From: Salipaludibacillus sp047795645
GTDB taxonomy: Bacteria > Bacillota > Bacilli > Bacillales > Salisediminibacteriaceae
DNA: 64,000 nt
NCBI RefSeq assembly: GCF_047795645.1
Contig: NZ_CP181045.1
Span: 3,162,001 to 3,226,000, forward strand
Reading direction: 5' to 3'
A model generated the notes under the pieces. That model was given only the letters and a program-made list of their open reading frames with translations, was not told the DNA's origin and did not search any database. The position numbers and the translations under genes are program-made. Shown one piece after another: positions 33,346-42,950 of this stretch. Every line of letters begins with the position of its first letter. Position 1 is the first letter of the stretch.

Positions 33346-36300
33346 ATGGTAAAAAAGAAGCTAACAATATTTATGGTGTTTTTAATGTTTTTTTCATTAT
33401 TTGCTAGCAGTGGTGTCTTTGCCAATGCAACTACTTTAAATGAAGAAGAAAGTGAATTTCCAACTTTCAATTTTGACTTTGGAACGGAGTCAAGCCCTGT
33501 AGCAGAAGGATATACGAAGGTATCTGAGTTGACTGAGTATTCTAGTGAAAAAGGATTTGGGCTTGAATTAGTGAGAGCAGGAGATTCGCGAGATCAAAAT
33601 GATCCTAGTGACCTATTAAGAGACTTTGTATTAGCAAGTGGTAATACCTTCAAGGTCGATGTACCAAATGGAGAATACGAAGTTTTAATAGTGACAGGAT
33701 CCCAATTTGACAATAATCGAACAAGCTATTCACTTCAGGGTGACGAGGTGAAAGGCGGGGATCGTTCAGGAGCAGGAGAATTTATCACTTATGAGGAAGA
33801 TGTGTCTGTTGAGGATGGCCAGGTAGCCATTAGTTTTTCAAACGAATGGGCACGTATTAACGCTGTTCAAATTGTTCCTTTAGGTGTAGAAGAGAGTACT
33901 GATGAACCCGTTCACTATCAGTTTGACTTTGGATCAGCAACAAGTCCTGTAGAAGATGGGTACACACAGGTGGCTAGTGATTTAGTTTATGAGGAAACAA
34001 TAGGATATGGACTTGATCAAGTTGTCGATAGCCGTAATAGAGAAGGACCTGATGACTTAAGACGAGATTTTACGATTTTCACTGGTAATTATGAATTTAA
34101 AGTGGATTTGCCAAATGGTGAATATGATGTGCACATCATATCCGGTGATGAGGATGCTGGAAATCGTACTGGTTTTATTATTGAAGGGGAAGACAAAGGC
34201 AATACCCATGTAGGATCTGGAAATTATATTGAATTTAAGGAAACTATTACAATAGAAGACGGACAACTAAATATTGAAGTAACGAATGACAGAAGAATAA
34301 ACGGCATTGAAATTGTACAAGTTGCTGATGAAGAGGGTAATCCTTTTGAGCCAACAGAGCCGGCGGACCCAACGGATCCATCAGAACCAACAGAGCCATC
34401 GGAACCAGAACTAATCCATTCTAAGTTTGACTTTGGTAGCACGTCGAGTCCAGTAGAGGATGGATATTTACAAGTCACAAATACAATGGTTTATTCCGAA
34501 GAAAGAGGCTATGGACTAGATAAAGAAGTGGGTTATCGTGATCGTAGTGGACCGGATGACTTAAGACGAGATTTTACGAACCATGATAGTAATTATGAAT
34601 TTAAAGTCGATCTACCGAATGGTGAATATGACGTGCTTATCATATCCGGAGATGATGCGGCTGCAAATCGTACTGGTTTTATTATTGAAGGGGAAGATAA
34701 AGGCAATACTCATGTAGCATCTGAAAATTATATCGAATTTGAGGATACCATTACAGTAGAAGATGCACAGCTAAATATCGAGGTGACAAATGATCGCAGA
34801 ATAAACGGAATTGAAATTGTACAAGTTTCCGTTGAAGAAGAGGCGCCAACGCATCCAGATGAACCTTTTTATCTTATGTTCGATTTTGGTAATGGTCCTG
34901 TAGCAGACGGATACCAACAAGTAACAAATACGACGCTTTATAATGAGGAAATAGGCTACGGCATAAATAAAAATGTAGCAGAAAGAGATCGAGGAGAGCC
35001 TGACGATTTAAGGCGAGACTTTATTTTAGATGGTAATTATGAATTTAAGGCTGATATTCCTAATGGTGAGTATTTCGTTAGAATTATTGCCGGTGACACT
35101 ATTGCATTTAACAGATCTAGCTTTATTGTTGAGGGGGAAAACCTTGGTAATGTTACATCTGGTGCTGGGAGCTTTGGTGTTTTAACTCATACAGTAAATA
35201 TCACTGATGGACAACTTAATGTTGAAATTGGTGAAAATGGAAGAATTAATGGATTAGAGATTATGACCTTGACAGAGATTTCTAGTTTAGAGGTTTCAGA
35301 CCTCTCTTTTTCACCAGAGACGGTTCATCTAAGCTGGGATGAAGATAGTTCCGCTGCAAGCTTTAATGTATACAGAAAAGAAGAGGGACAAGATAGTTTT
35401 ACTCTAATCGGAAATACAACTGAAGCAAGTTTTGACGATGAAGATGTTCAATTAGGTCATACTTACACTTATGCAGTAACAGCAGTAAATGAATTTGGTG
35501 TCGAATCGCCAAGAAGTAATGAGGTCACGGCGGCCGTTGTGGATGAAAGTGTTCAAGCACCAATTAGTCCTGACGGATTATCAGTGGGAGATCAATCGCA
35601 AGGTGAAGTGACATTCTCATGGAACGGTGTGGACAATGCTGTTCGTTACCATGTTTACCGGACGCGATATAATCCTGAGGATTTTCCGGATACAAATATT
35701 TTTGAGAGAATTGGAGAAACGGAACACCCAACGTTTACAGATGAAGATATTTTCTCACCAAATCCATATTACTATGTGGTAAGAGCTGTAAATGAAGGTG
35801 GAATCTCAGAAGCATCACATGTTTTAGAGGCACAAGAAAGAGAAAAACTAGAATTAAGAGTGTGCGGTGCTGGGGAATTTGATGCAGAAGTAATCGAAAT
35901 GGAAGATGGTTCATGGCAGGTGATTAACGATGACGTCATCTATACTGGACACGACATGCTTGAAGCAATGCAAACAGCAGTCGACAGCCTAACTCCTGAC
36001 CGTACAACACAAGAAAGTGTCGTTGTTCGTGGTTCTGGAACAATTCCAACAAATGCGTCACTTGATTTACCAAGTCATACTTCTTTCGAGGTATGCGGAA
36101 CTATCCATGTCGAAGGGCAAGGTGAATTTGATTATGATAACCATCAGGCACCTGTTCGAATTAGATATGCGGAGAATGTTTCTGTTCCGTACTTAAATTT
36201 AACAGGAAGCCCTAACTTTGGTATTTACGTACGTACATCAGAAGATATTCACTTAGGTCAAATTGACTTAAGATTAGATAGTGGACTTGGAATCCGTATC

Positions 36301-37947
36301 GATAGTCGTGATGATGACTCCGTTTACGGTACTCGAAATGTTCAAATTGATAATGTGTACGTTTCTGGAACAAGTGCTCATGGAGTAGAAACGTATGGTG
36401 TAGATGGTATTAGTATTGGTACTGTTACCGCCGTAAATACTGGTTACTCTGGTGTGTTATTGAATGATACGATTAATGCAGATGTAGACGCCGTATACGG
36501 ATTTGGAGCTGGAACCGGAACGGGCTATGCTGCATTCCGAATGGCAAATAGAAATGGTCATATTGATGATGAATACACGACCAATAACAGGATAGGTGAA
36601 GTCGTTGCCCGTGGTGGTGGTAGAGGAATCTTTAGTGTATCTCGCAGTGGTGGCGCTGTCATTGAATATGTTGACATTGCAAACACTGGAAACAATGCTA
36701 TCCTCCTAGAGAACGGCTATAACATTGCAATTAAAGGCGGTATCGTTGAAGGACCAAGTGGTATCCGAATTGCAGCACGTGATGACATGCCTAACAATTC
36801 TGATATTCTTATGGAAAACCTAACTGTACGAAATTCAGAAATTGTTGAATCGCCATGTGGAGATAATATTGTGTTTAGAAATATAACTTTGGATAATAGT
36901 ACAGCGAATATTTGTAGTGAAATAGAAGACGCAATTGAACCTGAGGATCCAAGTGATCCTGGTGATGACGAACCTGGTACTGATCCTGGTAATCCCGAAG
37001 ATCCTGTAGATCGACCGGAAACATTTGAACCAAATGAAGAGGGGGTCGTTGACTTTAATGAGGAAAACCTTGTAGAGTCAAGTACGGTCACTGTAAAACT
37101 AAGTGAAGGTCGGAATTCAGTGACATTTAATGGATCAATTTTATCAAGTAAAAATGTTTCTGTGAATTTCGAAATAGAAGATGAAAATGGTAAGATTGTA
37201 AAAGTTACTATTCCAGCAAACGTTTTTGAAGGTGTAACAGGCGATGTAACGTATACAGTTTCAAAAGTGAATAAAGATAATATAACAGATGGAGATAAAG
37301 TGAAAAGCAATGTATACCAATTTACACTTGAAGGCATGGATACTTCCAACTTTGCTGAAGCAGTTACAATTGAAATACCTGTTGACTCACAAGATAATCC
37401 TGACAAGTTAGTCATTCGTTATTTCAATGAAACTAGTGAGCAATGGGAGGATATTTTAGATAGTGTGTCATATGATGAAGAAAGAGAAGTAGTTATTGGA
37501 AAAACAACACACTTTAGTATTTTTGCGGTCTTTGAAGAATCTGCTCAAGACTCTGGAAATGGTGAAGCAGGGACCGATCCTGGAGATGAACCAGGAACTG
37601 ATCCTGGTACCAACTCAGGCGATGGTGATACAGACCCTGGAGAAAGTGACACAGGTACCAACTCAGGCGATGGTGATACAGACCCTGGAGAAAGTGACAC
37701 AGGTACCAACTCAGGCGATGGTGATATAGACCCTGGAGAAAGTGACACAGGAACCGACTCAGGTGATGGTGGTACAGAACCTGGAGAAGGCGACACAGAA
37801 ACAGTTGTAGGGGACCAGAAATTACCCGAAACTTCAACAAGTATGTATACAATGCTTCTCTTAGGATTAGTTTTACTCCTTATAGGAACTGCAACATTCT
37901 TAATCTCACGTAAAACGGGACGAAGGAACTGCACTCAGAATATTTAA
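33346..37947 (+). CDS. LPXTG wall-anchored beta-helix protein with four galactose-binding-like modules
   Basis: A 1533-aa secreted protein, probably a polysaccharide lyase or hydrolase. Signal peptide about 1-27; four tandem modules (about 40-180, 190-326, 358-495, 505-640) with the pattern FDFG..SPV..GY, RRDF, PNGEY.V and NGIEIV, resembling the GBD of agarases and YXIM esterases; two fibronectin III domains (645-730, 737-826); a right-handed parallel beta-helix (about 840-1190); an immunoglobulin-like or ZU5-like module (about 1230-1395); Asp/Gly/Pro repeats; LPETS at about 1494, membrane helix and basic tail. The in-frame start 84 bases upstream is rejected, because GGAGGAG lies just before the ATG at 33346. 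No catalytic residues could be assigned in the helix, so pure binding is possible. Confidence 0.87.
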   Translation: MVKKKLTIFMVFLMFFSLFASSGVFANATTLNEEESEFPTFNFDFGTESSPVAEGYTKVSELTEYSSEKGFGLELVRAGDSRDQNDPSDLLRDFVLASGNTFKVDVPNGEYEVLIVTGSQFDNNRTSYSLQGDEVKGGDRSGAGEFITYEEDVSVEDGQVAISFSNEWARINAVQIVPLGVEESTDEPVHYQFDFGSATSPVEDGYTQVASDLVYEETIGYGLDQVVDSRNREGPDDLRRDFTIFTGNYEFKVDLPNGEYDVHIISGDEDAGNRTGFIIEGEDKGNTHVGSGNYIEFKETITIEDGQLNIEVTNDRRINGIEIVQVADEEGNPFEPTEPADPTDPSEPTEPSEPELIHSKFDFGSTSSPVEDGYLQVTNTMVYSEERGYGLDKEVGYRDRSGPDDLRRDFTNHDSNYEFKVDLPNGEYDVLIISGDDAAANRTGFIIEGEDKGNTHVASENYIEFEDTITVEDAQLNIEVTNDRRINGIEIVQVSVEEEAPTHPDEPFYLMFDFGNGPVADGYQQVTNTTLYNEEIGYGINKNVAERDRGEPDDLRRDFILDGNYEFKADIPNGEYFVRIIAGDTIAFNRSSFIVEGENLGNVTSGAGSFGVLTHTVNITDGQLNVEIGENGRINGLEIMTLTEISSLEVSDLSFSPETVHLSWDEDSSAASFNVYRKEEGQDSFTLIGNTTEASFDDEDVQLGHTYTYAVTAVNEFGVESPRSNEVTAAVVDESVQAPISPDGLSVGDQSQGEVTFSWNGVDNAVRYHVYRTRYNPEDFPDTNIFERIGETEHPTFTDEDIFSPNPYYYVVRAVNEGGISEASHVLEAQEREKLELRVCGAGEFDAEVIEMEDGSWQVINDDVIYTGHDMLEAMQTAVDSLTPDRTTQESVVVRGSGTIPTNASLDLPSHTSFEVCGTIHVEGQGEFDYDNHQAPVRIRYAENVSVPYLNLTGSPNFGIYVRTSEDIHLGQIDLRLDSGLGIRIDSRDDDSVYGTRNVQIDNVYVSGTSAHGVETYGVDGISIGTVTAVNTGYSGVLLNDTINADVDAVYGFGAGTGTGYAAFRMANRNGHIDDEYTTNNRIGEVVARGGGRGIFSVSRSGGAVIEYVDIANTGNNAILLENGYNIAIKGGIVEGPSGIRIAARDDMPNNSDILMENLTVRNSEIVESPCGDNIVFRNITLDNSTANICSEIEDAIEPEDPSDPGDDEPGTDPGNPEDPVDRPETFEPNEEGVVDFNEENLVESSTVTVKLSEGRNSVTFNGSILSSKNVSVNFEIEDENGKIVKVTIPANVFEGVTGDVTYTVSKVNKDNITDGDKVKSNVYQFTLEGMDTSNFAEAVTIEIPVDSQDNPDKLVIRYFNETSEQWEDILDSVSYDEEREVVIGKTTHFSIFAVFEESAQDSGNGEAGTDPGDEPGTDPGTNSGDGDTDPGESDTGTNSGDGDTDPGESDTGTNSGDGDIDPGESDTGTDSGDGGTEPGEGDTETVVGDQKLPETSTSMYTMLLLGLVLLLIGTATFLISRKTGRRNCTQNI
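37606..37797 (+). repeat. 48-bp tandem repeat in the wall-spacer region
   Basis: Four copies of a 48-base unit (37606, 37654, 37702, 37750) encode GTNSGDGDTDPGESDT; the first three are almost identical and the fourth has diverged. Copy number is likely to vary between strains by slippage and so change spacer length. Confidence 0.92.
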
Positions 37948-38012
37948 CAATTAGAATTTGGATTAAGAGAAGAGTTGGTCTGACTCTTTAACACATTAGT
38001 AAACACAATTCG

Positions 38013-38048
38013 AAGAGGAAGGGATCGCACTTGCGATCCCTTCCTCTT
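38013..38048 (+). terminator. Rho-independent terminator of the beta-helix gene
   Basis: AAGAGGAAGGGATCGCA and TGCGATCCCTTCCTCTT form a perfect 17-base stem with a two-base loop, then TACTTTT. Confidence 0.9.
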
Positions 38049-38068
38049 ACTTTTGGAGCATAGTAACT

Positions 38069-38093
38069 AGGGGACGGTTCCTTCGGTCAGGGA
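38069..38093 (+). repeat. A-type repeat downstream of the beta-helix gene
   Basis: AGGGGACGGTTCCTTCGGTC, in the same orientation relative to its upstream plus-strand gene as the other stop-codon copies, but 120 bases from the stop and behind its terminator. Confidence 0.7.
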
Positions 38094-38195
38094 ATAATCC
38101 CAAATCAAAAGCTGTCCTCTAAAGCATAATATAAAGTACTTCACTTCTCGAGATCAAATTAGTGTCCACATATTTTATCACACTCATCGGGAGCC

Positions 38196-38362
38196 GGCAA
38201 TACAGACAAATAGCCATGCCTGAAGTTCTATTCTTCACGCATGGCTGTTTTCTATTTTTCACGATACTATTCGACAAAAACCGGAAAGTGCCCCCATTCT
38301 TTATCGACCATAAGACCCGTCCCCGCGGTCATTTTTCGACCACAAGAACCGTCCCCATGGTT
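38196..38362 (-). repeat. Complete composite repeat A-A-B-C behind the Bce permease gene
   Basis: This is the fullest copy in the window. On minus from the permease stop (38366): A (38338-38362), a second A (38307-38330), B (38269-38291, CACTTTCCGG then TTTTTGTCGAATAG) and hairpin C (38211-38252, AGCCATGC..GAAG...CTTCACGCATGGCT) flanked by GGCAATACAGACAAA. C ends in T-rich sequence on both strands and can terminate both convergent genes. Confidence 0.85.
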
Positions 38363-38365
38363 CCT

Positions 38366-40309
38366 CTACAAGCTTCGTCCTATAACTTGCTTATAATAAA
38401 GCACAGACAGGATGCCAAATATTGAGTAAAGTGCTGCATACAAGCCCATGACGATGAACATTGGTGTCCATAGCTCTGTGCCGAAAAAGAACCAGCCCGA
38501 TCGGACAGCAAAGTAGCTGTGCATTAGGCCAAATACAAGAGGGATACCGAAATTGAATAGCTGCTTTCCAACTATGCCTTGCAAAAGATCTTTTTTCGTG
38601 AAGCCTAGTTGTCTTAGGATTTTGTAATTCGGTTGTTCTTCGTCGCCTTCTTCTACTTGTTTAAAATATAGAATACAGCCTGATGTAATTAAGAAGGTGA
38701 GACCGAGAAACCCGACAATGAACATAATAACGCCCATATTCACTTTTTGCTGTTCCGCTTCTGAGAATTGAGAACTATTGCCGAAATCTTGACTGAACGG
38801 CATGCTGTTAAAAAGCTCATCAGCTTTTCTCACTGTTCCTCGATCATCTAATGAATAGCCAATATAAATAGATGAGTCTAACTGAATATCTGGATTCATG
38901 TCATTAGAGAGTGTTGTAAATGTGGCTTCATTCACAATAGATGTAGGCATTCCACCTGTAAAATATAGAGGTAGTATGCTATCTTCTAATAATCCTAAAT
39001 ATTCTTGACTAATAGATGTTGCGGACCCATGAAAAATAAGTGTTCCAGAATCTTTCAAGTTTAGCAGTGCTTGCATCGCATCACTAAATCCAGAGAATAT
39101 CGTCTCGTCTTCATGTACATGAATGTCTTCAACATGTCGGTCACTAATAACAGACATGGTCATCATGCCTCCATCAAATTGAAAGGACTCCATATCTCTA
39201 CCCACAATCTCTTCTATATCAACTTCCACTTGAATCACATCAATCGTTTGTTCCGTGTAGGCAATCCCATTTTCACTTAATTCCTCCCCGAAAGCCTCTG
39301 CATTCTCTTTTGTTACAAATGTGAAATCAGCAGGAGAAGTGCTCTCAGCATTTTTTTCAGCTGAATAGTAGGAGATATAGCTTAAGGATAGCAGTCCGAT
39401 TGCAAGGGCTGATACGGTCGTAATGATTGTAAGCAGCATCGCATTTGATTTCATACGGAACATGATGGAGGATAGTGACATCACTTGATTAATGTTCAAG
39501 TATCCGCCTTTATTTTTTCGAATAATGTTGGCAATAAAGCTCACAGAACCTTTATAGAAAAAATATGTCCCAATAATAACAGACGCTAAAATAAAGAGCA
39601 TCGCTAAGAATAAGTTGTTCATCGACACGACACTGTCATCAAAAAGTCTCGCCGATACAAAGTAACCAGTCGCGATTAATACGATCCCAAAAATACCAAT
39701 CAAAATTTCTACGATCGAAACCTTCTTGACTCTTCCTTCCGTTTTACTCTTCACACGGAAGAGGGACAAAATGCTTTGGTGCTTAATAAACAAATAGTTC
39801 ATCAGCATAATTAAAAGATAAATACCACCGAAAACGAGCAACGTCTCGACGAAGGCATTAGCCGAAAAATAAAGAGAAGCAACAGCTTCCAAACCAGTAA
39901 TTTTTAATAAAATCATCGCTACTAATTTTGAAACGGCAAAGCCGACAAACGTTCCGATTAAAAGCGAGCCGAAATATAGCAGAAAGTTTTCAGCACTCAA
40001 GATCATGAAAATACGGTTTTTAGTCATTCCAATGAGTTGAAATAAGCCAATCTCTTTACTACGCCTTTTGATGAATAAGGTATTTGCGTATAAAAGAAAT
40101 ACAGTCACAATCGCGATAAGGAGTACAGATGCCGAGCGGATAGCTGCTAATCCTCTCATCGATTCCGATGCATCATCCATTGAAGGGTCATATTGCAAGG
40201 TGACGAAAGCAAAGTAGAGGGCGGCACTAAAGATGAGAGCAAACACATACAAATAATAGCTCTTTAGGTTCTTTTTAAAGCTGCGGAAAATAAGCTGATT
40301 AATGCTCAT
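38366..40309 (-). CDS. Bce-type peptide-antibiotic ABC transporter permease
   Basis: A 647-aa FtsX-family permease with about ten membrane helices and one large outer domain of about 220 residues (about 320-535), the arrangement of BceB/PsdB/YxdM. Such permeases work with BceA-type ATPases to free cell-wall precursors from bacitracin, lantibiotics or defensins, and signal to the partner histidine kinase. Its start overlaps the ATPase gene by 11 bases. Last gene of the cassette regulator-kinase-ATPase-permease. Which peptide it recognises cannot be told from sequence. Confidence 0.93.
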   Translation of the reverse strand: MSINQLIFRSFKKNLKSYYLYVFALIFSAALYFAFVTLQYDPSMDDASESMRGLAAIRSASVLLIAIVTVFLLYANTLFIKRRSKEIGLFQLIGMTKNRIFMILSAENFLLYFGSLLIGTFVGFAVSKLVAMILLKITGLEAVASLYFSANAFVETLLVFGGIYLLIMLMNYLFIKHQSILSLFRVKSKTEGRVKKVSIVEILIGIFGIVLIATGYFVSARLFDDSVVSMNNLFLAMLFILASVIIGTYFFYKGSVSFIANIIRKNKGGYLNINQVMSLSSIMFRMKSNAMLLTIITTVSALAIGLLSLSYISYYSAEKNAESTSPADFTFVTKENAEAFGEELSENGIAYTEQTIDVIQVEVDIEEIVGRDMESFQFDGGMMTMSVISDRHVEDIHVHEDETIFSGFSDAMQALLNLKDSGTLIFHGSATSISQEYLGLLEDSILPLYFTGGMPTSIVNEATFTTLSNDMNPDIQLDSSIYIGYSLDDRGTVRKADELFNSMPFSQDFGNSSQFSEAEQQKVNMGVIMFIVGFLGLTFLITSGCILYFKQVEEGDEEQPNYKILRQLGFTKKDLLQGIVGKQLFNFGIPLVFGLMHSYFAVRSGWFFFGTELWTPMFIVMGLYAALYSIFGILSVLYYKQVIGRSL

Positions 40310-41060
40310 AGTGCACCCCGCCTAACACTCCTTGCGTTTTCATAATATCTTTTAAAAACGCGTTGCGACTCTCTTCTCCTTTGTTCAATTGCGTATAGAC
40401 TTGACCATCTTTAATAAAAATAACCTGGCTACTGTAACTTGCTGCAACAGGGTCGTGAGTCACCATCACGATCGTTGCTTTTCGCTTTTCATTTAATTTG
40501 CTTAATTTACCAAGTAAATCAGACGCTGTTTTTGAATCAAGCGCACCAGTCGGCTCATCAGCAAAGATGATACTTGGCTCGTGTATGAAAGCCCTCGCAG
40601 CAGAAGTTCTTTGTTTCTGCCCGCCCGATATTTCATTTGGATATTTATCCGCTACCTCTTCAATTCCAAGCTCGGCAGCGACGATTTGAAATTTCTCTAG
40701 TGCCTCTTTTTTTGCAGTCTTGGTGATCGAAAGTGGTAATAAGATATTTTCTTTTACTGTTAACGTATCAAGTAAATTATAGTCTTGAAAGATGAACCCT
40801 AAATGATGTTTTCTAAATTCTGCGAGCTTCTTTTCCTTGCTTTTCGTTAGATCCTCCCCTTCGATTATTAACGAACCATGGCTTAGTCGGTCAATCGTGG
40901 ATAACACATTTAATAACGTCGTTTTCCCAGATCCTGATGCGCCCATGATCGTTAGAAATTCGCCTTTTTCAATGCTAATATCAATCCCTTTTAACACTTC
41001 TTCTTTCGTAAATTTATTACCATAGCTTTTTTGGATTTTTCTAGCTTCAAGAATATTCAT
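40299..41060 (-). CDS. Bce-type ABC transporter ATP-binding protein
   Basis: A 253-aa MacB/BceA-type ATPase: Walker A GASGSGKTTLL (about 41-51), Q-loop FQDYNLL, signature EISGGQKQR, Walker B IIFADEPTGALD and the H-loop VTHD. It energises the permease encoded just behind it. A GTGACA-N4-TGTCAC site lies about 92 bases upstream and is probably the target of the cassette's response regulator. Confidence 0.95.
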   Translation of the reverse strand: MNILEARKIQKSYGNKFTKEEVLKGIDISIEKGEFLTIMGASGSGKTTLLNVLSTIDRLSHGSLIIEGEDLTKSKEKKLAEFRKHHLGFIFQDYNLLDTLTVKENILLPLSITKTAKKEALEKFQIVAAELGIEEVADKYPNEISGGQKQRTSAARAFIHEPSIIFADEPTGALDSKTASDLLGKLSKLNEKRKATIVMVTHDPVAASYSSQVIFIKDGQVYTQLNKGEESRNAFLKDIMKTQGVLGGVHYEH

Positions 41061-41151
41061 ATCTAAATTCCTCCACTTGTTAAGATACCCTTATTTTATA
41101 AAGTTTTGCAGATAGAGTCCTTCGATTCTCCTAACAAAAAAGCAAAAGCGA

Positions 41152-41167
41152 GTGACATTATTGTCAC
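41152..41167. promoter_or_regulatory. BceR-type operator upstream of the ABC genes
   Basis: GTGACATTATTGTCAC is a perfect 6-base inverted repeat with a 4-base gap. It fits the TNACA-N4-TGT(A/C)A pattern known for BceR-like regulators. It overlaps the end of the kinase gene and precedes a weak TATAAA -10 (about 41096-41101 on minus), as expected for an activated promoter. Confidence 0.75.
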
Positions 41168-42171
41168 ACGCCTTGAATTTCGAGAAATCGGTTCTCTTTT
41201 GAAAAAGTAAGGGTAAAGGTTGTCCCACTGCTGATAATTGACCGAACAGAAATATGAATGCCAAGTGGGATCGCTGCCTTTTTTGCTAAGTACAAACCCA
41301 TCCCTGTAGCATGTTGATCCTGATTTTTGCCTGTAGAGGTAAAGCCTTTATCGAAAATTCTTGGCACATCACGAGAATCAATTCCCCTGCCATTATCTGC
41401 TACAGTTAAGATTGTTTGTCCCTTTTGGTCTGTCGATTGTACCGTAATTTCAGAACCTTCTTCGCTGTATTTCACGGCATTTGTTAAAAGTTGACGGAGA
41501 ATAAAGGCCAGCCATTTCGTATCAGTGAGCACATGTGTTGAATGTAATTCTACATCGAAGCCAATTCCCTTTTTTAAACACCAAGACCTTAGCGTACGAA
41601 TTTCACTATATAGCAGGGACTCCAGTTCGACGTTTTCAATGAACAAATCATTTTCAATGAAAGGTATCCGCTTTTGATGCAGCTGTTGATCAAGCAAATA
41701 ATAGATTCTTAACCATTCATACATAAGCTCGGATTTTAATTGCTGATCTTCCGTACGGTCAATGATTAATCGCAGAGCTGTTAATGGTGTTTTCACCTCA
41801 TGAATCCAAGCAAGCAAATCATCCTTCTCTTCTTCTAGGAGAAGCTGATTCGTAGAAACATCTTTTGCTAACTGTTCGATCGGAGTAGTGATTTGCTTAT
41901 AAATGAATGATTCAAATGGACTGTTCGGTTCAGGAAGACTCGTAATATCCGTCGTAGAATCCCGCGTGTCAAGCTCTTTGAAAAATGACGTCTCCTTGAA
42001 ATAGCGATGAACGACAAACAGGATAGAAATCACGAGTGATAGAAAGACATAATAGAACATAGAGTCAAGCGAAAGAGACGGGTCTAGGTATGCCATCAAT
42101 AAAGAAAGCAGCAGTAAAAATACAACCAATATCAACCAGCTTATTCTCTCCATCACGAATTTTCGAATCAT
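41164..42171 (-). CDS. Bce-type intramembrane-sensing histidine kinase
   Basis: A 335-aa kinase with two N-terminal membrane helices (about 10-30 and 36-56) joined by a very short outer loop, so it cannot sense peptide by itself and relies on the permease. The phospho-acceptor His lies in WIHEVKTPLTALRL; the ATP-binding domain has LLTNAVKYS, DNGRG and GMGLYLAKK. It overlaps the response-regulator gene by four bases. Confidence 0.94.
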   Translation of the reverse strand: MIRKFVMERISWLILVVFLLLLSLLMAYLDPSLSLDSMFYYVFLSLVISILFVVHRYFKETSFFKELDTRDSTTDITSLPEPNSPFESFIYKQITTPIEQLAKDVSTNQLLLEEEKDDLLAWIHEVKTPLTALRLIIDRTEDQQLKSELMYEWLRIYYLLDQQLHQKRIPFIENDLFIENVELESLLYSEIRTLRSWCLKKGIGFDVELHSTHVLTDTKWLAFILRQLLTNAVKYSEEGSEITVQSTDQKGQTILTVADNGRGIDSRDVPRIFDKGFTSTGKNQDQHATGMGLYLAKKAAIPLGIHISVRSIISSGTTFTLTFSKENRFLEIQGV

Positions 42172-42866
42172 TTTGTCACCTGCTCTATCGCAATATAGCC
42201 TTGACCAACCTTCGTTTCGATACCACTCCCAAGTCCAATTTCAGCTAGTTTTTTGCGAAGCCTGTTTACATTGACCGTTAACGCATTATCACTAATAAAG
42301 CGCTGATCATCCCACAGCAAGTTCATTAAATCTTCTCTGCTGACAATCTTATTCTTCCGTTCAACAAGCAGCTTCAAGATATATATTTCATTTTTCGTAA
42401 GCTCGATCATTCCTGTTTCATTTAATACACGGTTTCTCTCGATGTCAATCGTCGCACCCATCCACGTCTTTAGAACGGAAGAGGTTGTACTGTAATTATA
42501 GACACGACGCATAATCGCTTGGATTTTTGCGACGAGCACTTCAAAGTGAAAGGGCTTCTGAATGAAGTCATCTGCACCTAAATTCATCGACATGACCATA
42601 TCTGTCGGATGATCGCGAGAAGACAAGAAGATAATCGGAACATTCGAATGCTCACGGATCATCCGACACCAATGGAATCCATCATATTTAGGAAGTTGGA
42701 TATCGATAATCACTAATTCTGGCCGGGTCTCAGCAAAGCTCTCCATCACTCTTTGAAAGTTATCAATCCCATACACGTCATATTCCCAATCTAATAGTCG
42801 ATCTTTCATCTCTTTAAAAAGAGTCTCATCATCTTCAATTAATAATATTTTAAACAACGTAGTCAC
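42168..42866 (-). CDS. Bce-type response regulator, OmpR family
   Basis: A 232-aa regulator: receiver domain with acidic pocket LIEDDETL and phospho-acceptor Asp in LVIIDIQLP, then an OmpR-type winged helix (about 130-230, NEIYILKLLVERKNKIVSREDLM, ALTVNVNRLRKKL). It should be phosphorylated by the adjacent kinase and activate the ABC genes through the inverted repeat at 41152-41167. Confidence 0.95.
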   Translation of the reverse strand: MTTLFKILLIEDDETLFKEMKDRLLDWEYDVYGIDNFQRVMESFAETRPELVIIDIQLPKYDGFHWCRMIREHSNVPIIFLSSRDHPTDMVMSMNLGADDFIQKPFHFEVLVAKIQAIMRRVYNYSTTSSVLKTWMGATIDIERNRVLNETGMIELTKNEIYILKLLVERKNKIVSREDLMNLLWDDQRFISDNALTVNVNRLRKKLAEIGLGSGIETKVGQGYIAIEQVTK

Positions 42867-42950
42867 CTACACTTTCATTAAAAGTATAGCAAAAACTTTG
42901 GGAAAAAGGGAATGATGGGAAAAGTAAAACTACCGGAAAGTAAAATAAAA

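Noticed and set aside
36717..37415. 232-codon ORF antisense to the beta-helix gene
   Set aside because: It is a Ser/Thr-rich shadow of a well-supported gene with domains, start site and terminator on the other strand.
37606..37797. 48-bp repeats as a CRISPR or regulatory array
   Set aside because: They are in frame, with codon-preserving changes, inside the wall-spacer of a surface protein.
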